From: Clostridiales bacterium | Lineage (GTDB): Bacteria; Bacillota; Clostridia; Oscillospirales; CAG-272 | Length of the DNA stretch: 5,364 nucleotides | Direction: 5' to 3' | Assembly (NCBI GenBank): GCA_018370615.1 | Contig: JAGZAC010000142.1 | Coordinates: 1-5,364 of the forward strand | Shown: positions 1 to 4,972 of the stretch, in pieces | How positions within the stretch are numbered: the stretch's first letter is position 1 | How the letters are laid out: each line of letters starts with the position of its first letter | The notes under the pieces: model-generated | The model's input: only the letters and a program-made list of their open reading frames with translations | Databases searched by the model: none | Told to the model about the DNA's origin: nothing | Position numbers and translations under genes: made by a program

Positions 1-1389
1 CCATGTTTCGGCATATGACCCCTCTTCAACTATAAGTGTGATAGTATCTTTATCAAAGGCTGAATCACCAATGAAAGTGACCGTTTCTGGAATTGTTGCA
101 GTTTTCAATCTCGGACAAGCCGCAAATGCTTCTTCTTCAATCGTTTCTAGGGTATCAGGTAATGTTAATTCATCTAGTTTACTACAGCCTCTAAAAGCCT
201 TTTTGCCAATTTCTCTGATTCCTGATTCTATAGTATATCTGAAGGAGTTACTTCCTTCAAAAGCCGGTTCTGGAATTACTTCAAATCTTCCTGGTATTTC
301 CCAAGGTGCAAACCTCACCCATTCTGTCCCAGAAAAAATACCCTTACTTAGATTCGTTAATTTATCCAACGGGATTTTGATATCATCATATTCGCTTCGC
401 ACATTTGAAAATGCATAGTCTTTTACGCTAACTTCAGCAATATTCTCCATGATGATGCAAGCTTCTGCGGAAAGGAAGCAACTATCACCAATCTCAAGTT
501 TCGCATTTTCAGCAAAGGTTATTTTTTCACCATCATTTTCGAAGTTTGCAAATGCGTAATCACCGATTTTTTTAACACTAGCCGGTATACGAAACTCACG
601 TTCGTATCTGCTATCTATGGTATAGTTATAAAAAGCGAAATTTCCGATGGTTTCAAGATTGTTTGGCAGGTATTCCAAATCAAGATTATGGGTGCTCACT
701 TGTATTGTGCAATAAGCATACGCATAGTCTCCGATCTCCCTAATAGACTGAGGAATCTTATATAAAAAATAGCGTCCGTCGAAATCTTTGCCAAAAAAAG
801 CATAATCGCCAATTTTTACTATTCCATCCGGGATGCCCCCATATGGCTCTTTGATGGGATAGGCTATCAGGGTTTTGGTTTTTTTGTTATACAGCGCATC
901 GTCAATCGTCGTAAACGTACTATTGGAGGCAGAGACAGAAAAGCGTTCTATGTTAACGCAACCTGCAAAAGCACCAGCACCAATTTGCTCCACACTTTCA
1001 GGAATAATGATAGATTTGATTGGGGTATTGAAGAATGCAAGATTGCCAATTGTGGTTATCGTATCTGGCAACGTAAGCGTTACAGGCTGTGGAATCAAGC
1101 CGAAATGCAGTGAAAAAGGATCAGTAGAATTAAGACATAGCAAATCTTCATCGCCGCGCGAAAATGCCTCTGCGCCGATTTCGGTTACTGTGTATCCATC
1201 AATCATATTAGGTATATAAATGTCCCCTTTATTCTGGTACCAATCAAATTTTGTTATCGTCAGAGTCCCATTTCCCCTCACACGGTATGTATACAGACCG
1301 CTTTGCCTCTCTTCTTCAGCAAAGGTTGCTGGTGGAACCGCCATCACCAATAACGCAAAAATCAGTAGGAAGCTTAAAAACCGTTTCAT
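1..1389 (-). CDS. Secreted leucine-rich-repeat (LRR_5/BspA-like) protein, C-terminus cut by window edge
   Basis: A single frame stays open from the ATG at 1389 to the left edge, giving 463 residues with no stop reached. Residues 1-24 form a signal peptide: Lys-Arg near the start, a hydrophobic core, and a TFA/EE cleavage site. Residues 33-76 read like the usual N-terminal module of BspA-type proteins, ending in IDGYTVTEIGAEAF. About 13 repeats of the type IP-x-S/T-V-x-x-IG-x-x-AF follow, for example VEQIGAGAF, VKIGDYAF, ETIGNFAF and REIGKKAF, with a linker DDALYNKKTKTLIAYP that is also typical. Such proteins are exported or surface-exposed and usually mediate adhesion or binding; the ligand here is unknown. 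Any anchor lies outside the window. An AAGGGGG ribosome binding site lies about 8 bases upstream of the start. Promoter and two palindromes are in the divergent region shared with the XRE gene, so regulation by that protein is inferred. Confidence 0.93.
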   Translation of the reverse strand, partial: MKRFLSFLLIFALLVMAVPPATFAEEERQSGLYTYRVRGNGTLTITKFDWYQNKGDIYIPNMIDGYTVTEIGAEAFSRGDEDLLCLNSTDPFSLHFGLIPQPVTLTLPDTITTIGNLAFFNTPIKSIIIPESVEQIGAGAFAGCVNIERFSVSASNSTFTTIDDALYNKKTKTLIAYPIKEPYGGIPDGIVKIGDYAFFGKDFDGRYFLYKIPQSIREIGDYAYAYCTIQVSTHNLDLEYLPNNLETIGNFAFYNYTIDSRYEREFRIPASVKKIGDYAFANFENDGEKITFAENAKLEIGDSCFLSAEACIIMENIAEVSVKDYAFSNVRSEYDDIKIPLDKLTNLSKGIFSGTEWVRFAPWEIPGRFEVIPEPAFEGSNSFRYTIESGIREIGKKAFRGCSKLDELTLPDTLETIEEEAFAACPRLKTATIPETVTFIGDSAFDKDTITLIVEEGSYAETW

Positions 1390-1408
1390 TTCTCCATCCC
1401 CCTTATTT

Positions 1409-1422
1409 TACGCATGTGCGTA
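1409..1422. promoter_or_regulatory. Putative operator O1, TACGCA-TG-TGCGTA
   Basis: Six-base inverted half-sites with a two-base centre. It lies just downstream of the inferred start of LRR transcription, where a bound repressor would block the polymerase. It shares both half-sites with the palindrome at 1456-1469, and both sit next to an XRE regulator gene, which suggests that protein as the binder. Binding is inferred. Confidence 0.65.
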
Positions 1423-1433
1423 TTTTCTTCCCC

Positions 1434-1462
1434 ATTATACCTTTCTTTCCAAAAATACGCAA
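1434..1462 (-). promoter_or_regulatory. Sigma-A-type promoter of the LRR gene
   Basis: On the minus strand a perfect TATAAT (1439-1434) lies exactly 17 bases downstream of TTGCGT (1462-1457), which keeps the TTG of the -35 consensus. Transcription would start near 1427, leaving a leader of roughly 40 bases with the AAGGGGG ribosome binding site. The -35 hexamer lies inside the palindrome at 1456-1469, and the start region sits next to the palindrome at 1409-1422. Confidence 0.7.
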
Positions 1463-1469
1463 GTGCGTA
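1456..1469. promoter_or_regulatory. Putative operator O2, TACGCA-AG-TGCGTA
   Basis: Second copy of the same palindrome, differing only in the two-base centre. It covers the -35 hexamer of the minus-strand LRR promoter and lies 48 bases before the XRE start codon, so it could also serve autoregulation. The centres of the two sites are 47 bp apart, about 4.5 helical turns. No clear plus-strand promoter for the XRE gene could be assigned around it. Confidence 0.65.
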
Positions 1470-1516
1470 CATGCAAAAGCATATTTTTTTCTATGCTCTT
1501 TTTTGAGGTGATTTTT

Positions 1517-1759
1517 GTGACCGTCAAGGAAGCCGTGGCCCAACGGTTCCGCGATCTGTGCAAAGAACGTGGCATTCGTACCAATGAACTTGCGAACCGC
1601 GCGGGCGTGACCCCTTCCAGCGTGTATAGTATGCTTGACCCCCACCGTAAGGAGGTATCCGTCAATCTGGTGAAAAAACTCTGTGATGGTCTGGAGATAA
1701 CCTTGGGTGAATTTTTCAGCACGGAGATATTTGACACGCTGGAGCAGGAAATACAATAA
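1517..1759 (+). CDS. Small XRE-family helix-turn-helix transcriptional regulator
   Basis: The 80-residue product is essentially one HTH_XRE domain. Residues 5-18 form helix 1 (AVAQRFRDLCKERG), 23-30 helix 2 (NELANRAG) and 32-41 the recognition helix (TPSSVYSMLD). The region to about residue 68 (VNLVKKLCDGLEITLGEFF) is the typical helix 4-5 end of these small repressors. The GTG start is chosen because GAGGTGA (1505-1511) lies five bases before it. The frame is open further upstream (ATG at 1493), but that start has no ribosome binding site and would add an untypical hydrophobic stretch. The gene is divergent from the LRR gene, and two copies of one palindrome lie between them. Autoregulation and repression of the LRR gene are likely but inferred. 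There is no sensor or protease domain, so the inducing signal is not evident. Confidence 0.9.
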   Translation: MTVKEAVAQRFRDLCKERGIRTNELANRAGVTPSSVYSMLDPHRKEVSVNLVKKLCDGLEITLGEFFSTEIFDTLEQEIQ

Positions 1760-1766
1760 CCGCTCG

Positions 1767-1796
1767 CCCTTCCCACCGGGGGAGGGTATTTTTTAT
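1767..1796 (+). terminator. Intrinsic terminator of the XRE gene
   Basis: Begins seven bases after the TAA stop. CCCTTCCC (1767-1774) pairs with GGGGAGGG (1779-1786), one G-U pair included, around a four-base loop, followed by a T-rich tail at 1787-1796. This makes the regulator a single-gene transcript separate from the helicase. Confidence 0.85.
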
Positions 1797-1872
1797 AGTG
1801 TTCTGTATATAAAGAAATGATAGTCCCTTTGTCCGCGCGCTTTGGCTGTATCATACGTGTGACAAGCATAAC

Positions 1873-1908
1873 AAAATTTACCCTTAAAAGATTTATATGG
1901 TAAATTTT
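1873..1908. promoter_or_regulatory. Perfect 10-bp inverted repeat upstream of the helicase promoter
   Basis: AAAATTTACC (1873-1882) is repeated in inverted form as GGTAAATTTT (1899-1908) with 16 bases between. The right arm ends 14 bases before the -35 box of the helicase gene. It lacks the GC stem and T-run of a terminator, so a protein-binding site is the likelier reading. The arm centres are 26 bp apart, about 2.5 helical turns. No cognate regulator can be named; the XRE palindrome is unrelated in sequence. Confidence 0.4.
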
Positions 1909-1922
1909 AGCGCAGTTAACTT

Positions 1923-1951
1923 TTGCAAAATATCAAAATTTGAGTTATAAT
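1923..1951 (+). promoter_or_regulatory. Sigma-A promoter of the helicase gene
   Basis: TTGCAA (1923-1928) and a perfect TATAAT (1946-1951) are separated by 17 bases in AT-rich surroundings. Transcription would start near 1958, giving a leader of about 70 bases. That leader carries an inverted repeat, AAGAGA (1963-1968) and TCTCTT (1975-1980), around a six-base loop near its 5' end. Confidence 0.75.
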
Positions 1952-2027
1952 AATAGTAATGAAAGAGAAATCTATCTCTTCTATATTATAAAAAATTACA
2001 AATCAAATAAAAAAGGAGACATTATTT

Positions 2028-3239
2028 ATGTGTCAGAATCAATACCTGGCAGATGTATTAAATACTGCCAATTTTAAGCGCAGGAAACTAAATATTATCG
2101 AAGCGCCCTGTGGGTGCGGTAAAACAACAGCCGCCATCAATGTCATTTCAAAACTGGCTTCTTCACCGAAAAAGGCTCTATACCTCATAGATACGCGCAA
2201 TGGTTTTGAACGGCTTGCCAAAAACGAGCGGCTGAACAGACCATATTATTTTTATGAGTACGACATAAAATACGCGTCTTTCCCTGCGGAAGAAGAAGGT
2301 GATCCAACAAAAATTGTTGTAACCACTTATGCACAGTTTGGCGTGTGGGTATCTCACACCCCTGCTTTTGCCGATTATTTTGAGCTCATTATCTGCGATG
2401 AACTGCATAATCTTCCTGCTTTTGCCGCAATGAGTGAAGAACCCAATTATACAAGTATCGCAAGAGATGCTATCTACAAGGTGGCCCGAAGCAGCCAAAC
2501 CCTTGTTGTAGGCATAACTGCAACGCCCGGAAAGCTAAAAGACCTTTCGTTTGCCTACTCCGTCCCCATTGATATCAGTCGTCTCAAACAATACCAAAAC
2601 CACGACATCAGATATTATGCCAGCCTAGAGCAGGTTATAGCACAGATACCCAAAGGAACGCGCGGCGCACTCTATATAGGCCATATTTCGCAGATCAAGC
2701 AATATGAAAAAATCGCCTCCGACGCCGGGTTTAGGCCCATTTGTATATGGAGCGCTGCCAACGAGAAGTATCCCATGAATGAGGAACAGTTTAAGGCCCG
2801 CAGATATATTCTGGAAAATGAGGCCGTACCCCCTGAATACGATCTGCTTATCTTTAATGCCAGTTGTGAAACCAGCATCAACCTGTACGGCCAAATGGAT
2901 TACATGATTATTCATTCCAACAATCCTACTCACCGCATACAGGCAAGAGGACGTTACCGAGGCGATTTGGACAGCGTATATTACTACGATTGCCACAATG
3001 GCAAAATTATTGTGCCGGAAGAATATCTGAATAAGCGGCTTTTCCAGCAAGAAAAGAAGGAATTGCGCGAGAAGTTGGGCCTCAAAGATGCAAAAGGGCA
3101 TCTGCTTGCATTCAAAACCCTGCGCGAGCGATTGGAAGCCAACGGTTTTACCATCACCGAAGGCCGTGAAAATAACCGACGCTATATCGTCATTACCAAG
3201 GCCGAATCTTGCGGTCCGGTCCCACAACCCCTTGACTGA
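2028..3239 (+). CDS. Stand-alone SF2 (DEAD/DEAH-type) helicase family protein
   Basis: The 403-residue protein carries the core motifs of superfamily 2 helicases: Walker A APCGCGKTT (residues 26-34), a Ib-like VVTTYAQF (97-104), Walker B/motif II DELH (124-127), motif III TATP (164-167), a motif V-like NASCETSINL (277-286) and motif VI QARGRYR (305-311). Both RecA-like domains are therefore present, with a charged tail of about 90 residues. The expected activity is ATP-driven unwinding or translocation on nucleic acid; the substrate cannot be read from sequence. It is compact, with no nuclease, methylase or zinc domain seen. AAGGAG (2013-2018) lies nine bases before the ATG, supporting this start. 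The gene stands alone between its own promoter and a strong terminator. Its place near a tRNA-borne attachment site suggests an element-encoded replication, transfer or defence function, but this is inference. Confidence 0.9.
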   Translation: MCQNQYLADVLNTANFKRRKLNIIEAPCGCGKTTAAINVISKLASSPKKALYLIDTRNGFERLAKNERLNRPYYFYEYDIKYASFPAEEEGDPTKIVVTTYAQFGVWVSHTPAFADYFELIICDELHNLPAFAAMSEEPNYTSIARDAIYKVARSSQTLVVGITATPGKLKDLSFAYSVPIDISRLKQYQNHDIRYYASLEQVIAQIPKGTRGALYIGHISQIKQYEKIASDAGFRPICIWSAANEKYPMNEEQFKARRYILENEAVPPEYDLLIFNASCETSINLYGQMDYMIIHSNNPTHRIQARGRYRGDLDSVYYYDCHNGKIIVPEEYLNKRLFQQEKKELREKLGLKDAKGHLLAFKTLRERLEANGFTITEGRENNRRYIVITKAESCGPVPQPLD

Positions 3240-3252
3240 CAACCAAACAAAC

Positions 3253-3310
3253 TGCCAAAAACAGGGGTGTCTATATTATAGATACCCCCATTTTTGGCAA
3301 ACGCTTTTTT
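3253..3310 (+). terminator. Strong terminator of the helicase gene
   Basis: A long hairpin starts 13 bases after the stop. TGCCAAAAA (3253-3261) pairs with TTTTTGGCA (3291-3299). After a two-base mismatch, GGGGTGTCTA (3264-3273) pairs with the strand at 3279-3288 with one G-U pair. The T-run at 3305-3310 follows five bases later. Confidence 0.85.
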
Positions 3311-3447
3311 ACAAAAAAAGAACTGCCGCTCGCCTTCGGCTCACGCAGTTCCAAAATGGTAAATTCCGGGTGTCTGTGCCGCTTGTCGGCACGGGCACCT
3401 TTTTTCTTTTGGCGGATTGCTGTTTCCGTCCCATCGGACAAACCCAT
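3271..3447 (-). CDS. Candidate microORF B (58 aa), basic, in the reading frame of the upstream gene after its stop
   Basis: Starts at ATG 3447 and ends at TAG inside the helicase terminator. The predicted protein is strongly basic (QKKKGARADKRHRH, ending in VKKRLPKMGVSII) with a plausible-looking amino-acid mix. It lies in the same frame as the 171-residue gene upstream: apart from that gene's TGA at 3495-3493, the frame is open from there to 3271, so readthrough would append 73 residues. No ribosome binding site precedes the ATG, and the frame crosses the minus-strand terminator. It overlaps microORF A, so at most one is likely real. Confidence 0.25.
   Translation of the reverse strand: MGLSDGTETAIRQKKKGARADKRHRHPEFTILELREPKASGSSFFVKKRLPKMGVSII
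3311..3351 (-). terminator. Minus-strand terminator of the two-gene operon
   Basis: Read on the minus strand, GAACTGC (3351-3345) pairs with GCAGTTC (3326-3320), with a small internal GCC-GAA-GGC hairpin, followed directly by seven T residues (3319-3313). It ends the convergent operon coming from 4482. Both candidate microORFs of this junction run into it, which argues either against their being coding or for a coding end that overlaps the terminator. Confidence 0.75.
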
Positions 3448-3496
3448 ACAGAAAGGGGAAAGATATTGCCCTTTGCGGATTCGTTTCGTCCATCAT
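3341..3496 (-). CDS. Candidate microORF A (51 aa), start overlapping the upstream stop
   Basis: The ATG at 3496 overlaps the TGA of the upstream gene as ATGA, and a second ATG follows at once, so translational coupling is possible. The predicted 51 residues are aromatic-rich in the first half (SFPFLYGFVRW) and carry a CPC motif and several Gln/Ala residues in the second; no domain is recognised. The stop lies inside the minus-strand terminator hairpin. Against it: no independent ribosome binding site, an overlapping rival frame on the same strand (3271-3447), and hairpins throughout. It may simply be the structured 3' untranslated region of the operon. Confidence 0.25.
   Translation of the reverse strand: MMDETNPQRAISFPFLYGFVRWDGNSNPPKEKRCPCRQAAQTPGIYHFGTA
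3369..3405 (+). terminator. Second plus-strand terminator hairpin in the convergent junction
   Basis: A 13-bp stem, 3369-3381 with 3387-3399 including two G-U pairs, closes on a five-base loop whose flanks are GTGCCG and CGGCAC. Six T residues follow (3400-3405). On the plus strand this is a full intrinsic terminator, in tandem with the one at 3253-3310, and would stop any helicase readthrough from running antisense into the operon beyond. Confidence 0.7.
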
Positions 3497-4008
3497 GCGC
3501 TGATGGCGTTGTCCGCCGCGGAAGGCATGGGAATCACGTTGCATTCATTCGCAGCCGCCCGCCGGGCCTGTTCTTCCTTCGCAAGGCGGGATGCTTCCAC
3601 AATGTTCCACACCTGCTTGCCCTCATCGTTATACACGATGGATTTACCATAATAGGGGTACTTCTTCTCAAACCAATCACATACGGCCTTATAGGGATTG
3701 CGGTGAGACGCAGGGGCCGTCTTGCGCAGCCGCATGAACTCATCATAGTTCTTTTCTGCGTTGGGCATCTGGCAAATGAACACTTCCATGGCTTGAAAGG
3801 TCAGTCGGGCTTTGCGCTTGGGAACATACTCCCTGATGGTCATCTGCGGGAAGCGCTTCATTACGGCATCCAGCGTCTTGCACTCATCGGTATCAAATTT
3901 TTCCGCCTCATGGTTGAATTTTGGGCTCACATAGACCACATTGTTCTCACGGTCGATAAAATGACCAGAATCCTTGAGGGCGGCAAGCATCATTTCCTTG
4001 TTAGTCAT
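3493..4008 (-). CDS. Hypothetical protein, second gene of a paralogous pair
   Basis: I do not recognise this 171-residue soluble protein. It has no signal peptide or membrane segment. Start choice: AAAGGAG lies only two bases before an ATG at 4014 but eight bases before the in-frame ATG at 4008, so the latter is preferred. The central part (residues 46-122) holds RFPQMTI, LTFQAMEVFI, YDEFMRLR and YKAVCDWFEKKYPYYGK. The first gene of the operon has matching segments in the same order (YPGFSI, LTYKRMEDFM, YRELREL, YVQVKRWFLDKY), so the two look like diverged tandem copies of one fold. Residues 140-155 are Ala/Arg/Glu-rich and probably helical; the tail is polar. The gap to the upstream gene is short (18 bases), so they share a transcript. 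Function unknown; an accessory role in a mobile element is inferred from the nearby attachment site. Confidence 0.85.
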   Translation of the reverse strand: MTNKEMMLAALKDSGHFIDRENNVVYVSPKFNHEAEKFDTDECKTLDAVMKRFPQMTIREYVPKRKARLTFQAMEVFICQMPNAEKNYDEFMRLRKTAPASHRNPYKAVCDWFEKKYPYYGKSIVYNDEGKQVWNIVEASRLAKEEQARRAAANECNVIPMPSAADNAISA

Positions 4009-4026
4009 TATCATGGCTCCTTTCCG

Positions 4027-4482
4027 TTACTGCGCGGCAGGGGTATAGATGAGACGAGCGGTTATCTGGGCGTGTTTGGTGCTTTCTTCTTCGTCGCGGA
4101 TGCGTTTCAGTTCGTCCTTGTACTTATCGAGAAACCACCTCTTGACCTGCACATATGCGCCTTTTTTTCCTGCGAGCAGTTCCCGCAGCTCTCTATATTC
4201 AGCCTGCACTTCAAGCAGCTTTTGCGGATCAGTTTCATGCCCCTGCATGAAATCCTCCATCCGCTTGTAGGTCAGGTTGGCATAGGTCTGCTTGCCGGTG
4301 TTGTGACGCAGCTTTGCCACCTCAATAGAAAAGCCGGGGTAGGTTTCTTTCAGCTTCTCATACAGTTCAAATTGAGCCGTGCCATACTGGCTTCCCTTAA
4401 TCAGAAAGTCCTTGGTGACCAGAACCTTCTTGTGGATGCGGTCAATCTTGCGGATACCATTTTCAGAGGCGGAAGTTTCCAT
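4027..4482 (-). CDS. Hypothetical protein, first gene of a paralogous pair
   Basis: An unrecognised, charged, soluble protein of 151 residues. The ATG at 4482 is preferred over the TTG one codon upstream because GAAGGGA (within 4491-4498) lies eight bases before it. The N-terminus is basic (RKIDRIHKKVLVTKDFLIKGSQYG). The centre carries YPGFSIEVAKLR (48-59), LTYKRMEDFM (70-79) and a Leu/Glu/Arg-rich helix with YRELRELLAGKKG (96-108), followed by YVQVKRWFLDKY (110-121). These correspond in order to segments of the next gene. The helix has coiled-coil character (LLEVQAEYRELRELL). No catalytic motif is evident. It is the first gene of a minus-strand operon driven from an extended -10 promoter at 4557-4549. 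A DNA-binding or structural role fits the composition but is only a guess. Confidence 0.85.
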   Translation of the reverse strand: METSASENGIRKIDRIHKKVLVTKDFLIKGSQYGTAQFELYEKLKETYPGFSIEVAKLRHNTGKQTYANLTYKRMEDFMQGHETDPQKLLEVQAEYRELRELLAGKKGAYVQVKRWFLDKYKDELKRIRDEEESTKHAQITARLIYTPAAQ

Positions 4483-4548
4483 CAAACCATTCCCTTCATT
4501 GCCTGCGATTCAAGGCTTTGCGTTGGTGTCCCTCAACCTTGTGGCCTT

Positions 4549-4577
4549 ATTGTAGCAGCAATAGGTGTGCGATAGAC
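4549..4577 (-). promoter_or_regulatory. Probable extended -10 promoter of the two-gene operon
   Basis: On the minus strand TGC-TACAAT (4557-4549) matches an extended -10 element. The -35 position at 17-base spacing (4577-4572, GTCTAT) is poor, as is often tolerated with a TGn extension. Transcription would begin near 4542, about 60 bases before the first start codon. Confidence 0.5.
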
Positions 4578-4585
4578 GAACACCT
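4563..4585. promoter_or_regulatory. Inverted repeat AGGTGT-N11-ACACCT over the -35 region of the operon promoter
   Basis: The two six-base arms (4563-4568 and 4580-4585) flank the -35 region of the minus-strand promoter, which suits an operator. The plus strand continues with a run of five Ts (4585-4589), so it could also be a plus-strand terminator, but no plus-strand gene ends here. A second short hairpin, GCGA-TTTT-TCGC, follows at 4590-4601. Confidence 0.35.
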
Positions 4586-4602
4586 TTTTGCGATTTTTCG
4601 CT

Positions 4603-4878
4603 TGACAAATAGGCTGTTTTCATTACCCGGAATCCACGAAACAAAACGGCTTATCGTTTCTGATAAACTGCTAAGGAGGGAGATGTAAGAATAAAGGGTA
4701 TCGCCTAAAGAGTAAGCCTCCGCCCTAAAGCAAAAGTCGATACGCTAATAAAGCCAATGCAACAGAAAACGGTTTTCGCTGATCCTGACAAGGAAATAGC
4801 GTTTCAGAACATATGCCTCCAAGTTGTCTGTAATTGTTGTGCGGAATGCCGGAAATCCTTATGTGACAAGGGCTTTGG
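4603..4878. other. Gene-poor stretch, probable attachment-site arm of an integrated element
   Basis: Between the operon promoter and the tRNA fragment I find no convincing gene. It holds short repeats: TGACAAGG at 4786-4793 and 4864-4871, with a partial copy TGACAA at 4603-4608; CGCCTAAAG (4702-4710) and CGCCCTAAAG (4721-4730) as near-direct repeats; inverted GTATCG (4698-4703) and CGATAC (4738-4743); and TTATC/GATAA around 4651-4666. A strong AAGGAGG (4673-4679) is followed by ATG TAA, a start codon next to a stop. Such repeats next to a tRNA-derived core are what integrase arm sites look like, but none is matched to a known integrase. Confidence 0.4.
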
Positions 4879-4928
4879 TATCCTTGGTAAGGATGAGGTC
4901 GCCAGTTCGAATCTGGCTATCAGCTCCA
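4879..4928 (+). tRNA. 3' fragment of a tRNA-Thr(GGT) gene, probable att core of an integrative element
   Basis: From 4879 the sequence folds as the 3' part of a tRNA. The anticodon stem is TATCC/GGATG around the loop TTGGTAA, anticodon GGT (4886-4888). Next come a five-base variable loop AGGTC, a T stem GCCAG/CTGGC around TTCGAAT (4906-4912), the 3' acceptor strand TATCAGC (4918-4924), discriminator T and encoded CCA (4926-4928). No D arm and no complementary 5' strand (GCTGATA) precede it at the right distance, so this is not a working tRNA. Duplicated tRNA 3' ends of this kind mark the distal junction of elements inserted by tyrosine integrases. The intact copy would be expected beyond the left edge. 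Confidence 0.8.
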
Positions 4929-4930
4929 TG

Positions 4931-4972
4931 AAATCACCTCTGCGAACAGCTTCGCAGAGGTGATTTTCTTTT
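4931..4972 (+). terminator. tRNA terminator, perfect 16-bp hairpin
   Basis: The arm at 4931-4946 pairs perfectly with 4951-4966 around the loop CAGC, followed by a T-rich tail to 4972. It begins two bases after the CCA end, as the native terminator of the tRNA-Thr gene would. This indicates that the original chromosome lies to the right and the inserted element to the left. Confidence 0.85.

Noticed and set aside
38..1219. Plus-strand open frames of 126 and 114 codons
   Set aside because: Both are antisense to the LRR gene, whose minus-strand frame shows a signal peptide and regular IG..AF repeats. The antisense frames echo the repeat composition only.
1220..1516. Upstream extension of the XRE frame to 179 codons
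   Set aside because: It would overlap the LRR start, the operators and the promoter. The GTG at 1517 has a good ribosome binding site at the right spacing and gives a normal small XRE protein.
2625..3242. Minus-strand frame of 205 codons within the helicase gene
   Set aside because: Antisense shadow of a gene that has promoter, ribosome binding site, terminator and conserved helicase motifs.
3088..4575. Plus-strand open frame of 495 codons
   Set aside because: It starts inside the helicase gene in another frame without a ribosome binding site, crosses two plus-strand terminators, and is antisense to the two small genes, which have their own ribosome binding sites and consistent paralogous protein sequence.
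4563..4589. Plus-strand terminator reading of the AGGTGT/ACACCT hairpin
   Set aside because: No plus-strand gene ends nearby and the repeat coincides with the -35 region of the minus-strand promoter, so an operator is the preferred reading, though not proven.
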